Shown here piece after piece: positions 49,501 through 56,873 of a stretch of 64,000 nt of DNA. Within the stretch, counting starts at the first letter, position 1. Each line of letters opens with the position of its first letter. Position numbers and translations under genes: made by a program. Under the pieces are notes generated by a model. That model was given only the letters and a program-made list of their open reading frames with translations. It did no database searches and was not told where the DNA came from. Source of the DNA: QHXW01 sp035297145 (GTDB taxonomy: Bacteria; Acidobacteriota; Terriglobia; Bryobacterales; Bryobacteraceae); NCBI GenBank assembly GCA_035297145.1, contig DATGZN010000047.1, positions 1 through 64,000 of the forward strand, given 5' to 3'.

Positions 49501-49718
49501 CCCGGCGCGAGCGTGGCGACCAGAAAATCGCCGTGAGCGTCCGCGCCCGTGGTGTGCTTCTTTCCAGTAGCGGCTTCTGTCAGGCTCACGGTGGCGCCGC
49601 TCACCAGGTTGTGTGAAGCGTCCGTGACGGTGCCGCCGATGGAACCGCGTATGGTTTGCGCGGAGGCTGTGGACAGCAACAGCGCCAGTAGAGAAATCGG
49701 GAGGTAAAGAGGTCGCAT
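46569..49718 (-). CDS. TonB-dependent receptor with N-terminal carboxypeptidase regulatory-like domain
   Basis: A 1,049-residue outer-membrane protein. A signal peptide (residues 1-20) leads to a carboxypeptidase regulatory-like beta domain (SIGGTVTDASHNLVSGATVSLTEAATGK), then a plug (NVTGLPLDGRNFYNLALLVPG) and a beta barrel ending IQLGLKLLF with a terminal Phe. This Oar-type architecture is the large acidobacterial TonB-receptor group, importing carbohydrates or peptides. It is transcribed divergently from a PQQ-type propeller gene, from a 38-base shared region. Confidence 0.9.
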   Translation of the reverse strand: MRPLYLPISLLALLLSTASAQTIRGSIGGTVTDASHNLVSGATVSLTEAATGKKHTTGADAHGDFLVATLAPGHYRLEVARTGYRDYVQELTLALDQELRVDVSLLAGNRTDTVEVTAAPAMVKTDSAAMGTLIENRNVTGLPLDGRNFYNLALLVPGAVPAAQGSAGAVLGDIALNINGGREDANNFLLDGIYNGDPKLNSFGITPTVDAVQEFEVLTSVFDSTFGRNSGGQVNVVLKSGSNTLHGDAYEFFRNGALDARNFFAPSDAAKPQYQRNQFGATLGGPIRKNRTFFFADYEGTRIRDGITQVSNVPTLAERTGNFANSGLTAINPFTQQPFAGNQIPASLQDPTGAAVAALYPLPNRNVPEQNFVSSPVERERNDQFDVRIDHSLAPSSDLSFRYSFADLNLYDPFSGSGFALVPGYGTTVPRRAQNVMLGETHALSANIINELRAGYNRVSAGTYQQNIGHDVNSQLGIPNLSNNPRDFGLTLINVTGYSPLGDDYNNPQHSSSNILELTDQVTYNHGRHLFRFGVDLRNLRQNAYRDEEARGFIDFLGLITGNPLEELLLGLPTVSAGATLDNPEHLRTYSTYYFGQDTFRVRPDLTLSLGVRYEYNAPPVDAQNRANIFDPATGGLVQVGTNGIPRSGYQPNRDNWAPRLGVAWSPGNRSRVFRAGYGIYYDQGALATGEGLYFNPPYFNFNVYETLPTAPLILNNPFPQNYPFPYPPSALSYQRNFHNPYVQQWNFGIQQQIGKSRVAEIAYVGSKGTDLLTARDINQAQPSPRQPNLRPNPLFADIDQLESVANSVYHSLQARFQQRLTTGLSVLASYTWSKSIDDASDFFSSAGDANFPQDSYNLRAERGLSNFDVRSRLSLSYSYNLPTHRFDQAWINTLLGGWQTFGILTFQTGQPFTVALLPDLDNSNTGTSILGFGGANDRPNVVGNPHVSDPNPNQWFNTAAFAIPPFGSFGNAGRNILQGPGFQSVNLSLVKNTRIREGMSLQFRAESFNLVNHPNLNLPDNFIGSPTFGQILSAQDPRHIQLGLKLLF

Positions 49719-49735
49719 AGATGCGAGTCGAATCC

Positions 49736-49744
49736 TATACTATA
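49736..49744. promoter_or_regulatory. Overlapping divergent -10 boxes between the TonB receptor and propeller genes
   Basis: TATACT (49736-49741) ends 15 bases before the propeller ATG; on the opposite strand TATAGT reads within the same near-palindrome CTATACTATAG and points at the TonB receptor start (49718). Only 38 bases separate the two start codons, so the transcripts would compete. Confidence 0.4.
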
Positions 49745-49756
49745 GCCTGACGGCAA

Positions 49757-50968
49757 ATGCTTCTCATTCTGATACTTCTCCTTCTGACGCGCCAGGTTGC
49801 GGTAGGTGAGGATTGGCCACAGTTTTTAGGCCCGGAGCGCAATGGCTCCTATTCCGGACCGTTGGCGGCTACCTGGCCGAAATCCGGGCCGGCGGTGTTG
49901 TGGGAGGTGGATGTTGGGCATGGCTTCAGCGCGCCTGTGGTGGCGCGGGGGCGGGTAATCCTATTCCATCGGCGGGAAAACCAGGCGATCGTGGAATCGC
50001 TCGAAGCGGGCACTGGCAAGCGCCTCTGGTCGTCGGCGTACACGACGGATTACCGCGATGATTTCGGCTTCGATGAAGGGCCGCGTGGGGCCCCGGCCGT
50101 CGCGGGCGAAAGAATTTACACTTTTGGCGCCGACGGCGTGTTACAAGCGCTCGATTTTTCGACCGGAAAGCGCGTCTGGAGCGTGGATACACGGCAGAAG
50201 TTCGGCGCACCCAAAGGCTTCTTCGGAGCGGCCTGTTCGCCCCTGGTGGATGATGGCCGTGTGCTCATGAATATCGGCGGGCCTAATGGTGCAGGTATTG
50301 GGGCGTTCGATGCCGCAACCGGCAAGGTGCTTTGGACGGCGACTAGCGATGAGGCCGGTTACTCAGCGCCGGTAGTAGCGACCATCGCAGGTGTGCGCCA
50401 CGCATTGTTTTGGACGCGAGCCGGCCTGGTGGACGCCGACCCCGCGACTGGGAAGGTCCGGTTCCAGTTCCCGTGGCGCTCGCGCAGCCATGCTTCGGTG
50501 AACGCGGCGGCGCCCGTCGTGGTAGGGAATCTGGTGTTTCTTTCGGCCAGCTACGGGACCGGCGCGACACTGCTACAGATTGATGGCGCGTCCGTGAAAC
50601 AGCTTTGGGCATCCGACGAGGCGCTTTCCAATCACTACGCGACAAGCGTCTACCGCGACGGGTATGTGTACGGATATCACGGCAGGCAGGAGTTTGGCCA
50701 GAGCTTGCGAGCGATCGAGTTGAAGACAGGAAAGGTGCAGTGGAACATCGACGGCTTCGGCGCCGGCACGGTCACGCTGGCGGGTGACCGGCTTCTGCTG
50801 ATCCGCGAGAATGGGGAACTGATTGTGGCGGCGGTGTCTCCGAAAGAGTTCCGGCCCATCGCTCAGACGCAGCTACTGCCCGCGGTTGTGCGATCGTATC
50901 CGGCGCTGGCGGATGGCAGGCTCTATGTGCGAAACGAGCGAACGCTGGCGTGCTTCAAGATGAAATAG
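49757..50968 (+). CDS. Secreted PQQ-type beta-propeller protein
   Basis: A 403-residue protein with a signal peptide (MLLILILLLLTRQVAVGED) followed by WPQFLGPERNGSYSGPLAATWP, the hallmark N-terminus of the secreted outer-membrane-assembly-like/PQQ-repeat proteins of Acidobacteria and Planctomycetes. Propeller blades repeat W-x-G/D patterns (ALDFSTGKRVWSVDTR, AFDAATGKVLWTATSD, AIELKTGKVQWNIDG). No PQQ-dehydrogenase catalytic residues are clear, so a binding role is more likely. Convergent with the CBM9-like gene (6 bases between stops). Confidence 0.8.
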   Translation: MLLILILLLLTRQVAVGEDWPQFLGPERNGSYSGPLAATWPKSGPAVLWEVDVGHGFSAPVVARGRVILFHRRENQAIVESLEAGTGKRLWSSAYTTDYRDDFGFDEGPRGAPAVAGERIYTFGADGVLQALDFSTGKRVWSVDTRQKFGAPKGFFGAACSPLVDDGRVLMNIGGPNGAGIGAFDAATGKVLWTATSDEAGYSAPVVATIAGVRHALFWTRAGLVDADPATGKVRFQFPWRSRSHASVNAAAPVVVGNLVFLSASYGTGATLLQIDGASVKQLWASDEALSNHYATSVYRDGYVYGYHGRQEFGQSLRAIELKTGKVQWNIDGFGAGTVTLAGDRLLLIRENGELIVAAVSPKEFRPIAQTQLLPAVVRSYPALADGRLYVRNERTLACFKMK

Positions 50969-50974
50969 GGGCTG

Positions 50975-51790
50975 CTAATATTCAACCGTCTTAGTCGAGA
51001 AGGTCACATACGGGAACACTTCTGGTATATGGGAATCGTAGTGGCCGTGGCGATTCCAAGTCCAGCCGGCACAGGGATCGAGCACCTCACCATTGGAGCC
51101 GATCTTTTCAAAGCGGGAACAATCGATGCGCCAGACGTCTCCGTCGCGCGGAGGAATGGGGCGCGTGGGATCGATCAGGGCGAGGCTGCCCCAAGGCATA
51201 GCAATCTCGGCCGACCAGCCGCGGTCCATGCCATCCCGCCTGTTGAGCGTGCCGTCAACGTGAACGGCGTGCCGAAGTCCAGGGCAATCCCAGTCTAGAA
51301 AGCCCCAGCGCTCGCCCCGCGGATGCACATGGCCGCCAACGCCATCGAGCACAAGAATCCGCTGTTTCTCCGTATCGAACTCAGGACGCCCCCACCACAG
51401 CCCACCAGGCTTATGTACATCCTTCCAGATCCAGAACACTTCATAGATGACGTTGCAGGCACTGATCTCGAATTCGTAGTAAGCGTCAGGGCCGGCGACA
51501 AAAATCTCGACGTCGTTCTCCTCGTAAATCTTAGAGTCGCGTTCCGTGAGCGTGCCCCACACATCGGTCTCTTCGGCAGTGAAACCAAAATAGAGGTTCT
51601 GGTCATCCCACAGAAGGCGCACGCGGGTATCGAACCAGGCGGGCGAGCCGGTGACAATATCGACGAACGCGGGCGAGGCGGGGACAGAGCGCCAGCAGGG
51701 TTTATCGAGACGCCCGTCGATCTCCATGCGGGAGTTGGTGCGGTAGCAGACATAACGAGCGACTTGATTATCTGGAATCACAGCCACCAC
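50975..51790 (-). CDS. CBM9-like carbohydrate-binding family protein
   Basis: A protein of about 270 residues with the family 9 carbohydrate-binding fold: EIDGRLDKPCWRSVPASPAFVDI near its start, then RVRLLWDDQNLYFGFTAEETDVWGTLTERDSKIYEENDVEIFVAG, and the end AEIAMPWGSL with the WNRHGHYDSHIPEVFPYV. It would bind sugars or be part of a glycoside enzyme system. Start is uncertain: GTG 51790, 51787 or 51781 give the conserved N-terminus; the frame runs to a TTG at 51868, but the extra residues look noncoding. It is divergent from the acid reductase operon. Confidence 0.7.
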   Translation of the reverse strand: MVAVIPDNQVARYVCYRTNSRMEIDGRLDKPCWRSVPASPAFVDIVTGSPAWFDTRVRLLWDDQNLYFGFTAEETDVWGTLTERDSKIYEENDVEIFVAGPDAYYEFEISACNVIYEVFWIWKDVHKPGGLWWGRPEFDTEKQRILVLDGVGGHVHPRGERWGFLDWDCPGLRHAVHVDGTLNRRDGMDRGWSAEIAMPWGSLALIDPTRPIPPRDGDVWRIDCSRFEKIGSNGEVLDPCAGWTWNRHGHYDSHIPEVFPYVTFSTKTVEY

Positions 51791-51963
51791 CGTAGCATCC
51801 CGCGCCAGGTGCGGCGTCGCCTGGTCCTTGGCAGCCACGACGTGAGAAAGTAGGGACGGAAACCTCAATTCTCAAAGGATAAGACCACAATCCCAGATTC
51901 TCGTGAGACGTTCCTCTCCACTCTCCGTATTTCTCAATAAGGCAAGCCATCTCCGTGGCTTGG

Positions 51964-51969
51964 TAAACT
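51964..51969 (+). promoter_or_regulatory. Predicted -10 box (TAAACT) of the acid-reduction operon
   Basis: GGTAAACT places a TAAACT box 8 bases before GTG 51978, consistent with a leaderless transcript. No clear -35. It is one of three genes in the window preceded by TAAACT. Confidence 0.35.
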
Positions 51970-51977
51970 CAGAAAAC

Positions 51978-53069
51978 GTGACCCCGACAACCCTGGCAGA
52001 CACTGACACCAAAGTTAAGTCCGCGCGCGAAGCGCTTGACGCATGGGTGCGCGAAATTGTTTCGTGGCACTTCGATCCGGCGACAGGATGTCCCTTCTGG
52101 CTCGACTACGCCAAGCGCCTCGAGTGGGACCCGCGCCGGGAAATCCGCGGTTATAGCGATCTCGACCGCTTCGGCTTCTTTGAGGATGAGTGGCTGCGGG
52201 GTGGTCCCGTGCGCCGTTGGGTGCCGCGCGCTTACGCCGGCAAGCCAGTTTACATTTTCGAAACCGGCGGTTCCACGGGAGTGCCCAAATCGCGCATCAG
52301 CGTGGAGGATTTTCGCCTGGACTACGAAGCTTTCAGCGCCACACTCCCCGACGACGCCTTCCCTCGTGGCGCTGACTGGCTCATGCTGGGACCAAGTGGC
52401 CCGCGCCGGCTGCGTCTAGCTGTCGAGCACCTGTGCCAGTACCGCGGCGGCATCTGCTTCCTGGTGGATCTCGACCCGCGCTGGGTGATCAAGCTCATCA
52501 AAATGGGCGAGATTGATATGGCCGAGCGCTACAAGCAGCACGTCATCGAGCAGGGACTCACACTGCTGCGCGCGCACGAGAACATCCAGTGCCTGTTCAC
52601 GACGCCCAAACTGCTCGAGGCGCTGTGCGAGAAAGTGTCGCTCAAGAAGGTGGGGATCAAGGGCGTTTTTTGCGGCGGCACGGAGATGACACCACAATTC
52701 CATCGCTTCGCAGTGGAAGAGTTGCTGGATGGCGTCTACTTTGCTCCGACGTATGGCAACACGCTTATGGGCCTGGCCGTACACAAGCCGCGCGTGGCGG
52801 AGGACAATTTCGCCGTGATTTACTATCCGCCGTCGCCGAAAGCGATGATCGAAGTGGTGGATCCGGATCGGCCTGAACATGTCGTCGGTTACGGAAAAAC
52901 CGGACGGGTTCGGCTGACGACGCTGACCCGGGAATTTTTCATGCCACGATTTCTCGAGCGTGACGAGGCCGAGCGTGAAGCGCCGTGCGAATTGTATCCG
53001 TGGGACGGTGTGCGGAATGTGCGGCCGTTTTCCAGGTTCCAGTCCAAGGTAGTCGAGGGCGTTTACTGA
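51978..53069 (+). CDS. Adenylate-forming acid ligase-like protein (LuxE / phenylacetate-CoA ligase-type)
   Basis: A 363-residue protein with the AMP-forming A3 motif in ETGGSTGVPKSRIS (about residues 96-109) and the acid-binding regions GVFCGGTEMTPQFHRFA and YFAPTYGNTLMGLA. The size is that of the LuxE/phenylacetate-CoA ligase-like group rather than full acyl-CoA synthetases. It should activate a carboxylic acid as an acyl-adenylate and hand it to the next gene's product, an acyl reductase. GTG 51978 was chosen; a longer frame reaches 51903. First gene of a six-gene coupled operon (TGATG overlap with the next). Confidence 0.7.
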   Translation: MTPTTLADTDTKVKSAREALDAWVREIVSWHFDPATGCPFWLDYAKRLEWDPRREIRGYSDLDRFGFFEDEWLRGGPVRRWVPRAYAGKPVYIFETGGSTGVPKSRISVEDFRLDYEAFSATLPDDAFPRGADWLMLGPSGPRRLRLAVEHLCQYRGGICFLVDLDPRWVIKLIKMGEIDMAERYKQHVIEQGLTLLRAHENIQCLFTTPKLLEALCEKVSLKKVGIKGVFCGGTEMTPQFHRFAVEELLDGVYFAPTYGNTLMGLAVHKPRVAEDNFAVIYYPPSPKAMIEVVDPDRPEHVVGYGKTGRVRLTTLTREFFMPRFLERDEAEREAPCELYPWDGVRNVRPFSRFQSKVVEGVY

Positions 53070-54499
53070 TGGTGCACATCCCGCTGCTTCGTCATGGCAA
53101 GCCATATCGCAGTCTGGATGTCGCACGCGTGCCGCATTACCAGACCCGTGAACCGTTCGTCGAGATTAGTCAGGCCAACGTGGGGCTGATTCGTCGTGAT
53201 ATGCTCCAGCAGGAATCGGCGCGCGATGCACTGGCGGCTTACTCGTGCGAACGGCTTGTGCGGATTTGCGCGGAAGGCGCTGAGTACTTCTTAAACGGCG
53301 ATCTGCCGCTGGGCGATTCCGTGCAGTCGCCTGACGATTACATCCGCCAAGTCTCCGCGACCACCGGTCTTCCGCACGCATTGGCGCACAATAACATGCG
53401 GAAAATTTACAAAATGATGGCCGAGATGCGCACGGTGCTGAACGGCCTGAATCGGAATCTGGATCTGGCCGTGCTCGATCGCGGTTTTGGGGAAGCTGGC
53501 GGCCAGGAGTTGAGTTTTTTCCCGCGCGGGAACTCGCTCGGCGTAGTGCTGCCGAGCAACTCGCCGGGCGTGCATTCGCTCTGGATCCCCTCCTTTCCGT
53601 TGAAGGTGCCGCTGGTTTTGAAACCGGGTGGCGCCGAACCGTGGACGCCCTATCGCATCATCCAGGCGCTGATCAAGGCGGGTGCGCCGCCTGAGGCATT
53701 TTGCTACTACCCCGCGGACCACGCTGGTGGGGGCGAGATTCTGCGCCAGTGCGACCGCGGCATGGTTTTCGGCGATACCAGCTCCACGAAACTTTGGCGG
53801 GGCGATTCTCGTATCGAGGTGCATGGCCCCGGCTATAGCAAGATCGTCATCGGGCGCGACGCGATTGGCGATTGGGAGAAATACCTGGACGTGATGGTGG
53901 CGTCGATTGCGGAGAACTCCGGCCGGTCGTGCATCAACGCGTCCGGGGTGTGGGTGCCGGCGCATGCGCGCGAGATCGCTGAGGCGCTGGCGGAGCGGCT
54001 GGCGCGCGTGACTCCGCGTGACGCCGATGATCCGGAAGCCCGGCTTGCGCCCTTCGCGGACCCATCCGTGGCCGAGCGAACGTCGGACATCATCGACAGC
54101 CAGCTCGAAGGCGCGCGCGATGTGAGCGCCGAAAAACGCGGAATAGCTCGTTTAGCCTCGCACAAAGGCAGCACGTATCTGCTGCCTACCGTCATCCATT
54201 GCCCAGGCGCGGAACACTCGCTGGCTAACCGGGAGTTTCTCTTCCCATTTGCCAGCGTTGTCGAGGTGGAGGAAGCCGAGATTCCACGCGCCTTGGGTCC
54301 GAGTCTGGTGGTCACGGCGATCACACAAAATCAAAAGTTGATTGACCGTCTGCTTGCGTCACCGCTCGTGGGCCGCTTGAACCTCGGTGTGATTCCGACG
54401 AACCACATCCAGTGGGACCAGCCGCACGAGGGCAACCTGTTCGATCACCTGTACGCGCGGCGCGCGTTTCAGCGCACACTCGAAGCCATCGCCTCATGA
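53069..54499 (+). CDS. Aldehyde dehydrogenase-type acyl reductase (LuxC-like role)
   Basis: A 476-residue ALDH-fold protein. The nucleotide region is FFPRGNSLGVVLPSNSPGVHSLWI with the LVLKPGGAEPWTPYRIIQALIKAG segment, and the catalytic cysteine is Cys288 in AENSGRSCINASGVWVP. Paired with an adenylating ligase, it most likely reduces an activated acyl group to an aldehyde, as LuxC does with LuxE; a forward dehydrogenase role is possible. The first 100 residues are specific to this group. ATG 53069 overlaps the ligase stop (TGATG), and its own stop overlaps the next ATG. Confidence 0.72.
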   Translation: MVHIPLLRHGKPYRSLDVARVPHYQTREPFVEISQANVGLIRRDMLQQESARDALAAYSCERLVRICAEGAEYFLNGDLPLGDSVQSPDDYIRQVSATTGLPHALAHNNMRKIYKMMAEMRTVLNGLNRNLDLAVLDRGFGEAGGQELSFFPRGNSLGVVLPSNSPGVHSLWIPSFPLKVPLVLKPGGAEPWTPYRIIQALIKAGAPPEAFCYYPADHAGGGEILRQCDRGMVFGDTSSTKLWRGDSRIEVHGPGYSKIVIGRDAIGDWEKYLDVMVASIAENSGRSCINASGVWVPAHAREIAEALAERLARVTPRDADDPEARLAPFADPSVAERTSDIIDSQLEGARDVSAEKRGIARLASHKGSTYLLPTVIHCPGAEHSLANREFLFPFASVVEVEEAEIPRALGPSLVVTAITQNQKLIDRLLASPLVGRLNLGVIPTNHIQWDQPHEGNLFDHLYARRAFQRTLEAIAS

Positions 54500-55800
54500 G
54501 GATCCTCGCCCTCACCGCCGGCGCAGCCAACATGTATTGCGGCAGTTGTTTGCGCGATAACGCGCTCGCGGCGGAACTGATGTCGCAAGGACACGATGTC
54601 GCACTGATGCCGCTTTATACGCCCACGCTCACCGACGAGGTGAACGTGAGCAGCAAGCGCGTTTTGTTCGGTGGGATCAGCGTCTACCTGGAGCAGCATC
54701 TGGCGCCTTTCCGTTTCACGCCAGCGTGGCTCGACCGTCTCTGGGATTCGCTGCCGGCTCTAAAGGCGGCATCGCGGCGGTCGATCGCTGTCAGCCCGCG
54801 GCATCTCGGCGAGTTGACCATCTCGATGCTGCGCGGCGAGCATGGTGCACAGCGCAAGGAGTTTCAAAAGCTGGTCGATTGGCTGCGGGGCCAGCCGAAG
54901 CCTGACGTAGTGAGCATTCCGAATTCGCTGCTCATCTCACTGGCGCGCCCGATTCGAGAAGCGCTCGGCTGCCCGGTGGCGTGCACGCTGCAAGGCGAAG
55001 ACCTCTTTCTCGAAGGTTTGGGCGAGCCGTGGCGCTCGCAAGCGCTGGACTTGATCCGTGCGCAAATCGATTCCGTCGATGCTTTCATCGCCGTGAGCGA
55101 GTATTACGCCGGATTCATGTCCCGGTATCTCGGCATTCCCGAAAGCAAGATGCACGTGGTGCCGATCGGCATCAATTTGAAGGGCTACGACACTGGCTTC
55201 CGCTTTCGCACGAATTGTTTCACCGTGGGATACTTCGCGCGCGTCGTACCAGAGAAGGGGTTGCACGTGCTCGCGGAGGCTTACCGCAAGCTGCGCCGCG
55301 AAACCGAGTTCTCCGGAGCCACTCTGGAAGCCGCCGGATATCTCGCGCCCGAGTACCGCGGTTACCTGCACGGCATCGAGCAGGAGATGAAAAAGGCAGG
55401 ACTGAGTGACGAGTTTCGCTACCGCGGCGTGCTCGATCGCGTGCATAAGGTCGACTTTCTTCGCAGCCTCAGCATGCTCTCCGTTCCCGGCCTTTACGCG
55501 GAACCGAAAGGCATCTTCGTGTTGGAAGCCATGGCGAACGAAGTGCCTGTGGTGCAGCCGCGGCACGGCGCGTTCCCCGAGATCATTCAGAAAACCGGCG
55601 GTGGCATTTTGGTGGAGCCGAACAGCGTGGATAGCCTCGCCGAGGGTATTCTGTCGCTGTGGCGGGACCAAGCGCACGCCGACGAACTCGGCCGCCGCGG
55701 CGCCCAGGGTGTCCGCGAACACCATGGAGTGGCGCTCATGGCGCAGCGCGCCGTCGAGACGTACAGTAAGCTTCAGCGGCAGACAGTCGCGACGCATTAG
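54496..55800 (+). CDS. Glycosyltransferase family 4 protein
   Basis: A 434-residue GT-B enzyme. The N-terminus MRILALTAGAANMYCGSCLRDN has the glycine-rich loop, and the C-terminal domain carries the ExxxxxxxE motif in EPKGIFVLEAMANEVPVVQPRHGAFPE (about residues 337-363). It transfers a sugar, probably from a nucleotide donor, to an acceptor linked to the operon's product. It overlaps the reductase (ATGA) and its stop TAG touches the ABC start (TAGATG). Confidence 0.85.
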   Translation: MRILALTAGAANMYCGSCLRDNALAAELMSQGHDVALMPLYTPTLTDEVNVSSKRVLFGGISVYLEQHLAPFRFTPAWLDRLWDSLPALKAASRRSIAVSPRHLGELTISMLRGEHGAQRKEFQKLVDWLRGQPKPDVVSIPNSLLISLARPIREALGCPVACTLQGEDLFLEGLGEPWRSQALDLIRAQIDSVDAFIAVSEYYAGFMSRYLGIPESKMHVVPIGINLKGYDTGFRFRTNCFTVGYFARVVPEKGLHVLAEAYRKLRRETEFSGATLEAAGYLAPEYRGYLHGIEQEMKKAGLSDEFRYRGVLDRVHKVDFLRSLSMLSVPGLYAEPKGIFVLEAMANEVPVVQPRHGAFPEIIQKTGGGILVEPNSVDSLAEGILSLWRDQAHADELGRRGAQGVREHHGVALMAQRAVETYSKLQRQTVATH

Positions 55801-56466
55801 ATGCTCGAAGTTCGCCAGGTATCGAAGAGTTATTCCACTCCGCGCGGGCCGCTCCAGATTCTCTCTGATGTTTCGCTCTCGCTTTCTCGAGGTGATGCCG
55901 TCGCCATCATGGGACCTTCCGGCACCGGGAAGAGCACGTTGCTCTATATTCTGGGCGCGCTCGAGCCGCCAACGTCAGGTGCGGTGACGCTCGATGGGCG
56001 CAATCCATTCGAGTTGCCGGAGCGGGCGCTGGCGGCGTTTCGCAATAAGCAGATCGGATTCGTATTTCAGGATCACTGCCTGCTGCCACAATGCTCAGTT
56101 CTTGAAAACGTGCTCATCCCGACGCTGGTGGCGGAATCGAAGAATGGCGCCGAGTCGCGTGCACGACAACTGCTGGAGCAGGTAGGCCTGAAGCAGCGCA
56201 TCGATCACCTGCCCGGCGAACTTTCCGGCGGTGAGCAGCAGCGGGTTGCGATCGCTCGCGCACTTATTCGCGAGCCGCTGCTGCTGCTGTGCGACGAACC
56301 GACAGGAAATCTGGACCATCAGTCAGCGGAGACAGTGGCGTCCATGCTGCTCGAGCTGCATCGCAGCCAGCAGACGATTCTGGTCGTGGTGACGCATAAT
56401 CCTGAGCTTGCCTCAAAGTTTCCGCTGCGTCTGGCGCTCGTTGATCGTCATCTGAACAAAGTATGA
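55801..56466 (+). CDS. ABC transporter ATP-binding protein, LolD/MacB type
   Basis: A 221-residue ATPase: Walker A GPSGTGKSTLLYIL (about 38-51), signature LSGGEQQRVAIARAL and Walker B LLLLCDEPTGNLDHQSAE. It is of the MacB/LolD class that drives FtsX-like permeases; the matching permease is two genes downstream. The ATG directly follows the glycosyltransferase stop. Confidence 0.9.
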   Translation: MLEVRQVSKSYSTPRGPLQILSDVSLSLSRGDAVAIMGPSGTGKSTLLYILGALEPPTSGAVTLDGRNPFELPERALAAFRNKQIGFVFQDHCLLPQCSVLENVLIPTLVAESKNGAESRARQLLEQVGLKQRIDHLPGELSGGEQQRVAIARALIREPLLLLCDEPTGNLDHQSAETVASMLLELHRSQQTILVVVTHNPELASKFPLRLALVDRHLNKV

Positions 56467-56873
56467 ACGTCACCGGCGTGCTCGAAACCTCCATCTACGT
56501 GGACGACGTCGCGCGATCTGCGGAGTTCTACCGCCGCATCTTTGGATTCGAACAACTCGTAGGGGACCTGCGTTTCTGCGCGCTGAACGTTAGCGGTCGG
56601 CACGTGTTTCTGATCTTCAAAAAGGGCGGGACGCTTCAGCCCATGCAGCTTCCCGGCGGCGTGCTGCCGCCACACGACGGTTCCGGACAACAGCACTTCG
56701 CGTTCTCGGTTCCCGAGGCTGACTTGGCAAGTTGGGAGCAAAAGCTCGAAGAGAACGGTGTCGAGATCGAGAGTCGCATCACTTGGCCCCGCGGCGGCAA
56801 GAGCATCTACTTTCGCGATCCCGACGGCCACCTGGCTGAGCTGATCACACCAGGTTGCTGGGCCATCTATTGA
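56463..56873 (+). CDS. VOC (glyoxalase/dioxygenase) family protein
   Basis: A 136-residue protein with the paired beta-alpha-beta-beta-beta units of vicinal oxygen chelate enzymes: LETSIYVDDVARSAEFYRRIFGFEQL and YFRDPDGHLAELITPG at the end. One metal ligand pair is visible (QQHFAFSV and GHLAEL); enzymatic role unknown, possibly dioxygenase or isomerase on the operon's intermediate. It is inserted between the ABC ATPase (ATGA overlap) and the permease (TGATG overlap), so it is part of the same coupled set. Confidence 0.78.
   Translation: MNVTGVLETSIYVDDVARSAEFYRRIFGFEQLVGDLRFCALNVSGRHVFLIFKKGGTLQPMQLPGGVLPPHDGSGQQHFAFSVPEADLASWEQKLEENGVEIESRITWPRGGKSIYFRDPDGHLAELITPGCWAIY

Noticed and set aside
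48546..49616. 356-codon plus-strand frame opposite the TonB receptor
   Set aside because: It is antisense to a well-supported outer-membrane receptor and has no recognisable motif.
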